A DNA stretch of 64,000 nucleotides from Mycolicibacterium sp. P1-5 (lineage in GTDB: Bacteria; Actinomycetota; Actinomycetes; Mycobacteriales; Mycobacteriaceae). The notes under the pieces were generated by a model. The model did not search any database. It had not been told where the DNA came from and saw nothing but the letters and a program-made list of their open reading frames with translations. How positions within the stretch are numbered: position 1 is the first letter of the stretch; each line of letters starts with the position of its first letter. Where the stretch lies: positions 97,103 to 161,102 of the forward strand of contig NZ_NPKT01000014.1 in assembly GCF_008329565.1 (NCBI RefSeq). Reading direction: 5' to 3'. Positions 35,589 to 44,413 of this stretch are shown here, one piece after another. The position numbers were made by a program, and so were the translations under genes.

Positions 35589-36920
35589 ATGGATACTCTG
35601 GCCCGCATGAGCACGCCCCCGTCGGTTGCCCAGGCCGCCGGGCGCTCGAAGGTCGTGGCATGGGCGTTATGGGACTGCGGTTCCACCGGCATGAACGCCA
35701 TCGTCGCGACGTTTGTCTTCGCGGTGTACCTGACTAGTACGGTCGGCCAAGGACTCCCCGGCGGCACCTCGCCGGCCAGCTGGCTCGGACGTGCGCTGGC
35801 CATCGCCGGGCTGACCGTTGCCGTTCTCGCGCCGCTCACCGGCGTGCTGGTTCAGGCGCCGCAGCGCCGCCGCGCGGCACTGACGATCCTGTCCGGACTG
35901 GCGGTGCTGTCGACGGCCGCAATGAGCCTCATCCGCTCCGAGCCGGCTTATTTCGCGATGGGCCTGGCGCTGCTGGCCTTCACCGCGGCGTGTGGCGACC
36001 TGGCCAGCGTTCCGTACAACGCGATGCTGCGGCAGCTGACCACCCCACAGAATTCCGGGCGCATCTCCGGAGTCGGCGCGGCCGCCGGATATTTCGGCAG
36101 CGTCGCACTGCTGATCGTGATCTACACCGCGTTCATCGCCGGGAACGGCCCCGAGCGTGGCCTGCTGGGAATTCCGATCGACGACGGTCAGAACGTGCGC
36201 GCGGCGATGCTGATGGCCGCGGCCTGGTTCGTCGTCCTCGCGCTGCCGCTGCTGATCACCGCCCACACTCTCGCCCCGACCGGCGACCTAGGGCGCGCGC
36301 CCGTCCAAGCCGGCGGCTATCGCCAGCTATGGAACGACCTGCGCAGCGAGTGGCGGCGCGATCGCAACCTCGTCTACTACCTGATCGTCAGCGCGATCTT
36401 CCGTGACGGCATCGCCGGGGTGTTCGCCTTCGGCGCGGTGCTCGGCGTCAGCGTCTACGGAATCTCGCCGGCCAATGTCCTGATCTTCGGCGTCATCGCA
36501 AGCAGCATGGCTGCCCTCGGTGCGGTCTTGGCGGGTCCCGTCGACGATCGGATCGGCGGCAAGCCGGTGATCGTCGCCTCGCTGACACTGATGATCGCCG
36601 TCGGCTTGACCCTGCTGTCGCTGTCCGGCTCTGTCGTGTTCTGGATCTGCGGGCTGCTGCTGGCACTGTGCGTCGGGCCCGTGACCACCTCGGCCCGCAC
36701 AGTTCTGTTGCGGATGGTCAGCGACGGCAAGGAGGCCGTCGCCTTCGGGCTCTACACGACAACCGGCCGGGCGGCGTCATTCCTGGCGCCGTGGCTGTTC
36801 TTCACGTTCGTCGACGCGTTCCACGCCGATCGCGCCGGTCTGGCCGGCTTGTGTCTGGTGCTGGCGGTCGGCCTGCTCGGCATGCTGCTGGTGAAAGTGC
36901 CCAACCACCGGGTGGATTAG
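35589..36920 (+). CDS. MFS transporter (Atg22/UMF1-type), Rv2508c-like
   Basis: A 443-residue transporter with 12 predicted helices. VVAWALWDCGSTGMNAIVAT in helix 1 is the hallmark of UMF1/Atg22-type carriers, whose bacterial substrates are mostly unknown. The middle loop GYRQLWNDLRSEWRRDRN separates the two halves. ATG 35589 is used; ATG 35607 (MSTPPSV) is in frame and possible. The promoter must fit within the 11 bases to cmrA or lie in the divergent gene, so a leaderless or short-leader message is likely. Confidence 0.85.
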   Translation: MDTLARMSTPPSVAQAAGRSKVVAWALWDCGSTGMNAIVATFVFAVYLTSTVGQGLPGGTSPASWLGRALAIAGLTVAVLAPLTGVLVQAPQRRRAALTILSGLAVLSTAAMSLIRSEPAYFAMGLALLAFTAACGDLASVPYNAMLRQLTTPQNSGRISGVGAAAGYFGSVALLIVIYTAFIAGNGPERGLLGIPIDDGQNVRAAMLMAAAWFVVLALPLLITAHTLAPTGDLGRAPVQAGGYRQLWNDLRSEWRRDRNLVYYLIVSAIFRDGIAGVFAFGAVLGVSVYGISPANVLIFGVIASSMAALGAVLAGPVDDRIGGKPVIVASLTLMIAVGLTLLSLSGSVVFWICGLLLALCVGPVTTSARTVLLRMVSDGKEAVAFGLYTTTGRAASFLAPWLFFTFVDAFHADRAGLAGLCLVLAVGLLGMLLVKVPNHRVD

Positions 36921-37678
36921 CCGGCCCCGGTGCAGATCGTCAGGCCGCGGCCGGTGCGTTCACGCACGGACGCGCCGTTCACCGACACGCTGCAGGTCAC
37001 GTCACGTCCGACGTTCACCACCGCGACGCTGGCCGATGTCCGCGCCGGCGACGACAAGCTGACTTCCTTGCTCCACGGCAACATCACGTTGAACTCGGTC
37101 TGCATGACGCCGCCGGTGTCGACGTAGGTGATGTTGATCGCGCGGCCGTCACCGGAGACGGTGTAGACGACGGCATCAGTGCCCGTCGGGCTGGTGGTGT
37201 TGGTGGGTAGCGGCGCCGCCGTACCCGGCACGCTGCTGGTGGTCGGGAGCGTGGGCCTCGTCGTCGTCGGCACCAGGGTGGTGGCGCGCGGCGCGGTCGT
37301 CGTCTCCGACGACAGCGGTGGTAGCGGCGCCACCACGGTCGACTCCCGGGCCGAGCTGGTCACGATCACCAGGGCGATCACCAGCCCCACGACCAGCAAG
37401 ACCGCGACGGCCGCGGCGATCCACAACCACTTGGGCGACTTGGGCGGGCCGGGCGGCGGCTCGGGCGGCTCGTTGCCGGGATGGCCCCCGCCCTGGTACC
37501 AGTAGGAGGGCAGCTGCTCGGTGGGTTGCATCGTCGGTGGGACGCCGCCAGGACCGTAGCCTGGGGTCCCGTAGCCGGGTCCGTAATACTGACCGGCGTA
37601 GGCGGGATCGGTGCTCGGCGGATATCCGTTGCCGGCCGACTGCGTCGGGTCAGGACCTTGTCGACGCGGATCGTTCAT
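36917..37678 (-). CDS. Proline-rich single-pass membrane protein (Rv2507/MmpS-like)
   Basis: A 253-residue protein. The N-terminal 85 residues are Pro/Gly/Tyr-rich (YYGPGYGTPGYGPGGVPP), then one membrane helix (WLWIAAAVAVLLVVGLVIAL, about 87-107), a Thr/Pro-rich stalk and an extracytoplasmic MmpS-like beta domain (AINITYVDTGGVMQTEFNV). Likely cell-envelope location; function unknown. ATG 37678 follows GAGGTGGGA. Its stop overlaps the convergent MFS gene by 4 bases. Position matches Rv2507. Confidence 0.82.
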   Translation of the reverse strand: MNDPRRQGPDPTQSAGNGYPPSTDPAYAGQYYGPGYGTPGYGPGGVPPTMQPTEQLPSYWYQGGGHPGNEPPEPPPGPPKSPKWLWIAAAVAVLLVVGLVIALVIVTSSARESTVVAPLPPLSSETTTAPRATTLVPTTTRPTLPTTSSVPGTAAPLPTNTTSPTGTDAVVYTVSGDGRAINITYVDTGGVMQTEFNVMLPWSKEVSLSSPARTSASVAVVNVGRDVTCSVSVNGASVRERTGRGLTICTGAG

Positions 37679-37731
37679 TCCCACCTCACGCTTGCAGGCT
37701 ACCTGCGGGTGGCAGCTCGGGGTCGTTGCCT

Positions 37732-37781
37732 GTTGCTCAAGCAACGTGTTTACCACCGGCAAGCGACGTGGAACGTGTTAC
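37732..37781. promoter_or_regulatory. Palindrome and direct repeats upstream of the S9 peptidase
   Basis: GTTGCT and AGCAAC are inverted around CA at 37732-37745, followed by two near-identical copies of AACGTGTT(T)AC at 37743-37753 and 37772-37781. They lie 35-80 bases before the peptidase start, where a regulator could bind. Function unknown. Confidence 0.35.
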
Positions 37782-37814
37782 TTCAGTAAAAGGAACCAAA
37801 GAAAGTGAGGTGGC

Positions 37815-39698
37815 GTGGAGCCCGACGTGCGTGCGACCTATGGCGCATCGCTGTCGCCCGATGCGACGGCATTCGCCCATATCGTCGACGACGGCGGATA
37901 CCCGCGTGCCGTCCAACGGTTCCTTCGGGGCTGGCGCGCAAGCTCGTCGCGTGACGTCGAACTGCCGGTGGAAGGAGCGGTGACCAAGGTCATCCACTCC
38001 GCCGACGGGCACTGGCTGGCGTGTCAGGTCGCCCCCGAGGGCAGCACCCGAAGCCAGATCTGGGTGGTCACCACCGACCCCGACGACCGGATGGCCCGCC
38101 GCATCGACGGCATGGGCTCCGATGGGATGGACGGCACCGCCGAACTGATCGCCTGGGACGGCACCCGAGTCTGCGCGATCCTCACCGGTGAGGACGGGGT
38201 CGGACAGTCCAGTTTGATCGATCCGGCCGACGGCAGCGTGACTGTGCTGGACCGCCGCTCGGGTGGCCGGCTCGTGGACGCGTGGGCGGGTTCGGCGCTG
38301 GTCCGGGTCGGCCCCCGCGGCTACCGCGAGCTGATCATGCTCACCGGCCCGACTGAAATGGCTCTGCTGCCTTCAGATCCCGGCTCATCCACGGATATCG
38401 GCGTGATCCTGGACGATCACCATCCGCGACGGTTGCGATCGGGTCCCGACGGGGAGCACACGACGCTGTACCACCCGGCCTACACCTATGGGCCCGACTT
38501 CGCCGACGGCTATGTGCGCGCGTTGATCCGAAGCGACAACGGGTCGGACAACAGCCGCCTGCTCGAGGTGACCGTCACCCCCGACGGGGTGGCTTATCAC
38601 GTGGTCGCCGAGCGACGTGGCTACGACCTCGACGAGTTCACGGTCTCTGACGACTTGTCGACGGTCGCGCTTCTGTGGAACATCAACGGCTGCAGTGAAT
38701 TACAGATCCTCGAGTACATCGACAACACGTTGACCGAGCCGATCCCGCTACCCAACCTGGTGGCTAGTGAGCTATCGATCAGTGCGGGCGGGTCGATGGT
38801 CGCGATGACGCTGCAGGGAGCCGACCTTCCGCGGACGGTCGAACTGGTCGACCCCAGGTCGCGGGAATGGGAACGTATCGATCGTAAGCCCAGCGTCGGT
38901 CCGGTCTCGGAGCGGCCGAGATTGCACTTTGTGACTGCCCGCGACGGTCGTTCGCTCAACGGCTGGCTCTATTGCCCGCCCCCCGGTGTCGAACAAACCG
39001 GGATGATGATCTACCTGCACGGCGGCCCGGAAGGCCAAGCGCGCCCGTCGCACAGCGAAATCTTCCCCGGGTTGCTCGACGAGGGCATAGCGGTGTTCAC
39101 GCCGAATGTGCGCGGTTCGGGTGGGCAGGGGCGGGACTTCGTGCACGCCGACGACAAGGACAAGCGGTTCGCCGCCATCGACGACGTCGCGGACTGCGCG
39201 CAGTACCTCGCCGAGCGCAGCCTGGCGGATCCAGATCGGATCGCTTGTGCGGGTTGGTCTTATGGTGGCTACCTGACGATGGCCGCGTTGGCCTTCCACC
39301 CTGATCTCTTCGTCGCGGGCGTCAGCATCTGCGGGATGAGCGATCTGGGCACTTTCTACCGCAACACCGAGCCGTGGATCGCGGCTGCATCGTATGCGGA
39401 ATACGGCCATCCCATCGCCGATCGGGATCTACTGGACGCGCTCTCACCGCTACAGCGGGTGGACAAGCTGATCGCGCCGCTGCTTCTCGTACATGGCGGC
39501 ACCGACACCAATGTTCCGGTCAGTGAATCCGAGCAAATGGTCGAGGCGTTGCGCGCCCGCGGCCGGTCCGTGCGTTATCTGCTCTTTGCAGATGACGGTC
39601 ACGAAATCGTCAAGCGCGAAAACCATGCGGCACTCGCCCGAGCAGTTGCAGATTGGCTGGCCATGGCGTTCGAACGCAGTGAAATTCCGAATGTTTAG
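37815..39698 (+). CDS. S9 family serine peptidase (prolyl oligopeptidase-like)
   Basis: A 627-residue cytosolic peptidase. The first 350 residues form a beta-propeller-like domain and the C-terminal 260 an alpha/beta-hydrolase. Catalytic residues are Ser in CAGWSYGGYLTMAAL, Asp in HGGTDTNVPVSESEQ and His in FADDGHEIVKRENH. It should cleave short peptides or acyl-peptides. GTG 37815 is preceded by GAGGTGGC. No signal peptide. Confidence 0.9.
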   Translation: MEPDVRATYGASLSPDATAFAHIVDDGGYPRAVQRFLRGWRASSSRDVELPVEGAVTKVIHSADGHWLACQVAPEGSTRSQIWVVTTDPDDRMARRIDGMGSDGMDGTAELIAWDGTRVCAILTGEDGVGQSSLIDPADGSVTVLDRRSGGRLVDAWAGSALVRVGPRGYRELIMLTGPTEMALLPSDPGSSTDIGVILDDHHPRRLRSGPDGEHTTLYHPAYTYGPDFADGYVRALIRSDNGSDNSRLLEVTVTPDGVAYHVVAERRGYDLDEFTVSDDLSTVALLWNINGCSELQILEYIDNTLTEPIPLPNLVASELSISAGGSMVAMTLQGADLPRTVELVDPRSREWERIDRKPSVGPVSERPRLHFVTARDGRSLNGWLYCPPPGVEQTGMMIYLHGGPEGQARPSHSEIFPGLLDEGIAVFTPNVRGSGGQGRDFVHADDKDKRFAAIDDVADCAQYLAERSLADPDRIACAGWSYGGYLTMAALAFHPDLFVAGVSICGMSDLGTFYRNTEPWIAAASYAEYGHPIADRDLLDALSPLQRVDKLIAPLLLVHGGTDTNVPVSESEQMVEALRARGRSVRYLLFADDGHEIVKRENHAALARAVADWLAMAFERSEIPNV

Positions 39699-39760
39699 GA
39701 AACTTTCGGACGGGTAAACCCTTGTCCGCTAAGTCCTACTGAGGTTCAAGGAGGCCAACA

Positions 39761-39970
39761 ATGCGAGGCCGCGGAATCATAGGCGTGATCGTAATCGTGT
39801 GGCTGCTGATCGGAGTCTTCGCCACCTGGCAGCGCGGTTACTTTTCCAATAGTCAAACCAACTGCGCTACTGCGGGGTCCATCGCCCTGACCGTGGTGGC
39901 AGGTCCGCTCAATTATGCCGGGGTCAATCCCAAGGTTGCGAGCTGCAATCTTCCGCAGCCCAGTCAGTAA
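39761..39970 (+). CDS. Small membrane protein (69 aa)
   Basis: A 69-residue protein with one N-terminal helix (IIGVIVIVWLLIGVFATWQRG) and an extracytoplasmic tail with two cysteines (SQTNCATAG and VASCNLPQPSQ) that could form a disulfide. AAGGAGG 8 bases before the ATG is strong. It precedes another tiny membrane-protein gene by 41 bases, probably one unit. I recall similar proteins in other mycobacteria but no function. Confidence 0.78.
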   Translation: MRGRGIIGVIVIVWLLIGVFATWQRGYFSNSQTNCATAGSIALTVVAGPLNYAGVNPKVASCNLPQPSQ

Positions 39971-40011
39971 TTGGCGAAAAGAGTTCAGTAACTGAGTATC
40001 TGGAGGAAGCA

Positions 40012-40167
40012 ATGATCGTTCTCGGCGCAATTCTGCTCATCCTGGGGTTCATTCTGAAGATCCAGATTTTGTGGACCATCGGAATCATCCTGCTGGTGAT
40101 CGGCGCGGTGCTGTGGTTGCTCGGTGCAGTCGGCCGCCCGGTCGGTGGCAGACGCTACTGGTATTGA
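40012..40167 (+). CDS. DUF6131-like small membrane protein (51 aa)
   Basis: A 51-residue protein, MIVLGAILLILGFILKIQIL at the start, a second helix (IILLVIGAVLWLLGAVG) and the tail RPVGGRRYWY. TGGAGGAAGCA precedes the ATG. Two helices with a glycine-rich aromatic tail match the DUF6131 family; its function is unknown. The last 13 bases overlap the convergent bkaR gene. Confidence 0.8.
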   Translation: MIVLGAILLILGFILKIQILWTIGIILLVIGAVLWLLGAVGRPVGGRRYWY

Positions 40168-40790
40168 CCGACACGCCTGGAGGTGTGATGGTCGGCGGAG
40201 GACAACGCCGCCACCGTCATCGCCCGTAGGACGTCGCGTGAACGCCCCTGGTCGGTTCCCCTTGCCGCCAGGGGCTTCATGCTGTGCGGGGTCGAGTTGA
40301 GCAGACCGAACACCGCGTGCGCCATCAACCGGGCGTCCTCTTCCGCGGTCTCCGGGCTTACCTCGCGCAACACCTCCACCCAGACCTCGACGTAGCTGCG
40401 CTGGGCTCGCCGAACCTGGCGCTGTGCCGAGGTCGGCAGGTGCGCAAGATCGCGGTCCTGAATGCGGATCAGGCCTGACTCGCCCAAGGCGAAGTCGAGA
40501 TGAAATTCGATGAGGCCGGTCAGCGCTGCGGCCGGCTCGCTCGCGTCGGCGACGACCTCGCGTGCCCCAGCCAGCAGTCGCGTGCTGATGCCCACCAGAA
40601 GTTCGACCAGCAGGGCTTCTTTGTTCGGGAAGTGCCGGTACACCGCCGGGCCGCTGACTCCGGCCGCGGCGCCGATGTCCTCGATGCGAACGGCCTGAAA
40701 GCCTTTCTCCGCCATCAACCGTTCCGCGGCCGTCAGCAGGGCAGACCGACGATCCGACTTCTGCCTGCTTCGACGGGTGGGCGTGTCGAT
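40155..40790 (-). CDS. bkaR: TetR-family repressor BkaR (Rv2506-like), apparent ATC start
   Basis: A TetR regulator of branched-chain keto-acid catabolism; the M. tuberculosis homologue controls the adjacent operon. The helix-turn-helix is IEDIGAAAGVSGPAVYRHFP. The frame needs residues DRRSALLTAAERLMAEKGFQ for helix 1, yet no ATG, GTG or TTG exists upstream of them before the stop. The only candidate is ATC at 40790-40788, which would encode (f)M-DTPTRRSRQK with AGGAGGG 6 bases before it; this matches the N-terminus I recall for Rv2506. Product 211 residues. TTG at 40718 would cut helix 1. Divergent from accD1 over a 41-bp dyad. Confidence 0.85.
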   Translation of the reverse strand: MDTPTRRSRQKSDRRSALLTAAERLMAEKGFQAVRIEDIGAAAGVSGPAVYRHFPNKEALLVELLVGISTRLLAGAREVVADASEPAAALTGLIEFHLDFALGESGLIRIQDRDLAHLPTSAQRQVRRAQRSYVEVWVEVLREVSPETAEEDARLMAHAVFGLLNSTPHSMKPLAARGTDQGRSRDVLRAMTVAALSSADHHTSRRVGQYQ

Positions 40791-40824
40791 GAAAGACCCT
40801 CCTGCAACAGCTCTGGACGTTTCG

Positions 40825-40865
40825 GTTAATCTTCACTAACGTTACATCAGTTAGTCGTCATTAAC
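40825..40865. promoter_or_regulatory. 41-bp nested dyad, probable BkaR operator
   Basis: GTTAAT (40825-40830) mirrors ATTAAC (40860-40865), and ACTAAC (40835-40840) mirrors GTTAGT (40850-40855), both pairs perfect and centred on 40845. It lies between bkaR and accD1, 24 bases before accD1, and could cover both promoters. Confidence 0.7.
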
Positions 40866-40889
40866 TCAATTTGCGACGGGACATCGACG

Positions 40890-42434
40890 ATGGCATCGCC
40901 CAATCGTGAGGCGCATCTGCAGCTTGTCGAGCAGTTGCGCGGCAAGCTGGCCACGGCCGCGCTCGGCGGGTCCGAACGCGCCCGGGAGCGGCATGTCGCG
41001 CGCGGGAAGCTACTACCGCGCGACCGGGTGGACGGGCTGCTGGATCCCGGCAGCGCGCTGCTCGAGATCGCTCCGCTGGCCGCCGACGGCATGTATGACG
41101 ACGACTGTCCGGCGGCCGGAATCATCACCGGCATCGGCCGTGTCTCCGGGCGCGAGTGCATGGTCGTCGCCAATGATGCGACCGTCAAAGGCGGCACCTA
41201 CTACCCGGTGACGGTAAAGAAGCACCTGCGCGCGCAGGAGATCGCGCTGCAGAATCGCCTGCCTTGCATCTACCTCGTCGACTCCGGCGGCGCCTTCCTG
41301 CCTCGCCAGGACGAGGTGTTCCCCGACCGTGACCACTTCGGACGGATCTTCTTCAATCAGGCGACCATGAGCGCGGCCGGTATCCCGCAGATCGCCGCGG
41401 TGCTCGGCTCGTGCACCGCCGGTGGCGCGTACGTTCCGGCGATGAGCGACGAGGCGGTGATCGTCCGCAACCAGGGCACCATCTTCCTGGGCGGGCCGCC
41501 GCTGGTGAAGGCCGCCACCGGCGAGGTGGTGACGGCCGAGGAGCTCGGCGGCGGCGACCTGCACTCCAAGACTTCGGGCGTGACCGACCACCTGGCCCAT
41601 GACGACCGCGACGCGCTGCGCATCGTGCGCCGCATCGTCGCCACGCTCGGCCCACGCGAGCCGCGGCCGTGGGACGTGCTTCCTACCGTCGAGCCGATCG
41701 CCGACCAACAGGAGCTCTATGACGTCGTACCGGTCGATGCGCGGGTGCCCTACGACGTGCACGAGGTGATCACCCGAATCGTCGACGGCGGCGAATTCAG
41801 TGAGTTCAAAGCCGAATACGGCACCACTCTGGTCACCGGATTCGCACACATCCACGGCCATCCCGTCGGCATCGTTGCCAACAACGGCGTGTTGTTCGGT
41901 GAATCCGCGCTCAAGGGAGCGCATTTCATCGAACTCTGTGACAAGCGGATGGTGCCGCTGCTGTTTCTGCAGAACATCACCGGCTTCATGGTCGGCCGCG
42001 ACTACGAGGCCGGCGGCATCGCCAAGCACGGCGCAAAGATGGTGACTGCGGTGGCCTGCGCCCGGGTGCCCAAGCTGACGGTCGTCATCGGTGGCTCCTA
42101 TGGGGCAGGTAACTACTCGATGTGCGGGCGTGCCTATTCGCCGCGGTTTCTCTGGATGTGGCCCAACGCCAGGATTTCGGTGATGGGCGGCGAACAGGCG
42201 GCTTCGGTGTTGGCCACGGTGCGTGGAGAAATGACTCCCGAGGAAGAAGACGCCTTCAAAGCGCCGATCCGCGCGCAGTACGAACATCAGGGCAACCCGT
42301 ACTACTCGACCGCACGGCTGTGGGACGACGGAGTCATCGATCCCGCCGACACCAGAACTATTCTGGGACTGGCGCTATCGGTGACTGCCAACGCGCCTGT
42401 CGAGGCCGTCTCCTACGGCGTATTCAGGATGTGA
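40890..42434 (+). CDS. accD1: Acyl-CoA carboxylase carboxyltransferase (beta) subunit
   Basis: A 514-residue carboxyltransferase that with AccA1 forms the mycobacterial 3-methylcrotonyl-CoA carboxylase of leucine breakdown. The crotonase-like double domain is complete; acyl-CoA and carboxybiotin loops include CTAGGAYVPAMSDEAV in the N-half and GGSYGAGNYSMCGRAYSP in the C-half. ATG 40890 starts the operon that runs to bkdC, controlled by the divergent BkaR. In M. tuberculosis fadD35-scoA-scoB lie between; they are absent here. Confidence 0.93.
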   Translation: MASPNREAHLQLVEQLRGKLATAALGGSERARERHVARGKLLPRDRVDGLLDPGSALLEIAPLAADGMYDDDCPAAGIITGIGRVSGRECMVVANDATVKGGTYYPVTVKKHLRAQEIALQNRLPCIYLVDSGGAFLPRQDEVFPDRDHFGRIFFNQATMSAAGIPQIAAVLGSCTAGGAYVPAMSDEAVIVRNQGTIFLGGPPLVKAATGEVVTAEELGGGDLHSKTSGVTDHLAHDDRDALRIVRRIVATLGPREPRPWDVLPTVEPIADQQELYDVVPVDARVPYDVHEVITRIVDGGEFSEFKAEYGTTLVTGFAHIHGHPVGIVANNGVLFGESALKGAHFIELCDKRMVPLLFLQNITGFMVGRDYEAGGIAKHGAKMVTAVACARVPKLTVVIGGSYGAGNYSMCGRAYSPRFLWMWPNARISVMGGEQAASVLATVRGEMTPEEEDAFKAPIRAQYEHQGNPYYSTARLWDDGVIDPADTRTILGLALSVTANAPVEAVSYGVFRM

Positions 42435-42436
42435 CG

Positions 42437-44413
42437 ATGTTCAACACAGTCCTTGTCGCCAATCGGGGCGAGATCGCCGTGCGGGTCATTCGCACGTTGA
42501 AGTCGATGGGCATCCGTTCGGTCGCCGTCTACAGCGACGCCGATGCCGGAGCCCGCCACGTCACCGAGGCCGACGTGGCCGTGCGCATCGGGCCGCCGCC
42601 GGCCCGGCAGAGCTACCTCGATATCCAGGCTGTCGTCGGCGCAGCACTTCGCACCGGTGCTCAGGCCGTCCATCCCGGATACGGATTCCTCTCGGAGAAC
42701 TCTGAATTCGCGGCGGCGTTGGAACAAGCCGGGCTGGCGAGCATCGGACCGCCGTCGGCCGCAATCCGCACCATGGGCGACAAGATCGCGGCCAAGGCGA
42801 CGGTGTCGAAGTTCGGGGTGCCGGTGGTGCCGGGCATCGCCCGTCCGGGCCTGACCGACGCCGATCTCATCGGGGCCGCCGGCGACATCGGCTTCCCGAT
42901 CCTGGTCAAGCCGTCCGCAGGCGGTGGCGGCAAAGGTATGCGGCGAGTCGATGACCCCACCGACCTGCCGGCTGCGCTGGCCGCCGCACGACGTGAATCC
43001 GGTGCGGCCTTCGGTGACGACACGCTGTTTCTCGAGCGGTTTGTCTTGCGGCCCAGGCATATCGAGGTCCAGGTGCTTGCCGACGGCTTCGGTAATGTCG
43101 CGCATTTCGGCGAACGGGAGTGCAGTCTGCAGCGCCGCCACCAGAAGGTCATCGAGGAGGCGCCGTCACCGCTGCTCGATCCGCGGACTCGGGCCCGGAT
43201 CGGAGCGGCCGCCTGCGACACCGCCCGCAGCGTCGATTACGTCGGTGCCGGCACTGTCGAGTTCATCGTGTCCGCCGACAGACCCGACGAGTTCTTCTTC
43301 ATGGAGATGAACACCCGTCTGCAGGTCGAGCATCCGGTCACCGAATTGGTCACCGGCTACGACCTCGTCGAGTGGCAGGTGCGTGTCGCGGCCGGGGAGG
43401 AATTACCGTTCACCTCCGACGACATCACGTTGACCGGGCATGCCATCGAAGCCCGGGTCTACGCCGAGGATCCCGGTGCCGGCTTCTTGCCGACGGGCGG
43501 GCCGGTGCTGAGATTGCTGGAGCCTTCCGGCGATGGTATGCGGGTGGATTCCGGTCTTGCGCAGGGGATGACGATCGGCAGCGACTACGACCCGATGCTG
43601 TCGAAGGTGATCGCCTACGGTGCCGATCGCGCCGCCGCGCTGCGCATCCTCGACCGGGCGCTGTCGCAGACCGCGGTGCTCGGTGTGGGCACCAACGTCG
43701 AGTTCCTGCGTTTCCTGCTGGCTGACGATGACGTGGCCGCGGGCCGGCTCGACACCGGTCTTATCGACCGGACGCCGTTTACTCCGGAACCGGCCGGTGA
43801 TGGTGCGTTCATCGCCGCGGCGGCCTACCGCTGGCTGCAGCGCTGGCCGGCAGTGCCGACGGATCTATGGGAAGTGCCGTCGGGCTGGCGGGTCGGGACA
43901 CCCGCACCGACCAGCATCCGGCTGCGCGCCGGTGACCGTACCGACCACGTCCACATCACCGGAACTCCGGCCGATGCTGTCACCCGCATCGAGGACGGCG
44001 AAAGTCATTCGCTGTCAGCACAATTGAACGATGACCGGGTTGCCGTAACCGTTGACGGCATCCGCAGTGTGTACACCGTGGCCGCCGACGGCCACCAGAT
44101 CTGGCTGTCCGGTGGTGGCCGCTCGCTGGTACTGGACGAAGTGCGTGAAGCGCCGGTGCGCCCGGACGACGCGCACAGCGGCGATGCCGAACTCGTCAGT
44201 CCGATGCCCGGTTCGGTTGTAGCGGTCGGCGTTTCGAATGGCGACGAGGTCACTGCGGGCGCCGTCGTGGTCGCCGTCGAGGCGATGAAGATGGAGCACT
44301 CGCTCACGGCGCCGGTCGACGGGGTTGTCGAACTGCACGTCACCGTGGGTGATCAGGTCAAAGTAGGGCAGCTGCTGGCCAAGGTCACAGTGAAAGAAGA
44401 GAAGGCACAGTAA
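42437..44413 (+). CDS. accA1: Acyl-CoA carboxylase biotin carboxylase/BCCP (alpha) subunit
   Basis: A 658-residue biotin carboxylase with fused biotin carrier. The N-terminal ATP-grasp domain shows LVANRGEIAVRVIRTL, KPSAGGGGKGMRR and EMNTRLQVEHPVTE; the C-terminal carrier has VAVEAMKMEHSLTAP with biotinyl lysine K618. It carboxylates biotin and passes CO2 to AccD1. ATG 42437 lies 2 bases after accD1; a longer in-frame opening into accD1 is not coding. The stop overlaps fadE19 by one base (TAATG). Confidence 0.94.
   Translation: MFNTVLVANRGEIAVRVIRTLKSMGIRSVAVYSDADAGARHVTEADVAVRIGPPPARQSYLDIQAVVGAALRTGAQAVHPGYGFLSENSEFAAALEQAGLASIGPPSAAIRTMGDKIAAKATVSKFGVPVVPGIARPGLTDADLIGAAGDIGFPILVKPSAGGGGKGMRRVDDPTDLPAALAAARRESGAAFGDDTLFLERFVLRPRHIEVQVLADGFGNVAHFGERECSLQRRHQKVIEEAPSPLLDPRTRARIGAAACDTARSVDYVGAGTVEFIVSADRPDEFFFMEMNTRLQVEHPVTELVTGYDLVEWQVRVAAGEELPFTSDDITLTGHAIEARVYAEDPGAGFLPTGGPVLRLLEPSGDGMRVDSGLAQGMTIGSDYDPMLSKVIAYGADRAAALRILDRALSQTAVLGVGTNVEFLRFLLADDDVAAGRLDTGLIDRTPFTPEPAGDGAFIAAAAYRWLQRWPAVPTDLWEVPSGWRVGTPAPTSIRLRAGDRTDHVHITGTPADAVTRIEDGESHSLSAQLNDDRVAVTVDGIRSVYTVAADGHQIWLSGGGRSLVLDEVREAPVRPDDAHSGDAELVSPMPGSVVAVGVSNGDEVTAGAVVVAVEAMKMEHSLTAPVDGVVELHVTVGDQVKVGQLLAKVTVKEEKAQ

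Noticed and set aside
42122..42436. N-terminal extension of accA1 into accD1
   Set aside because: The ATG at 42437 begins the conserved biotin-carboxylase start; the upstream frame is a shadow of accD1.
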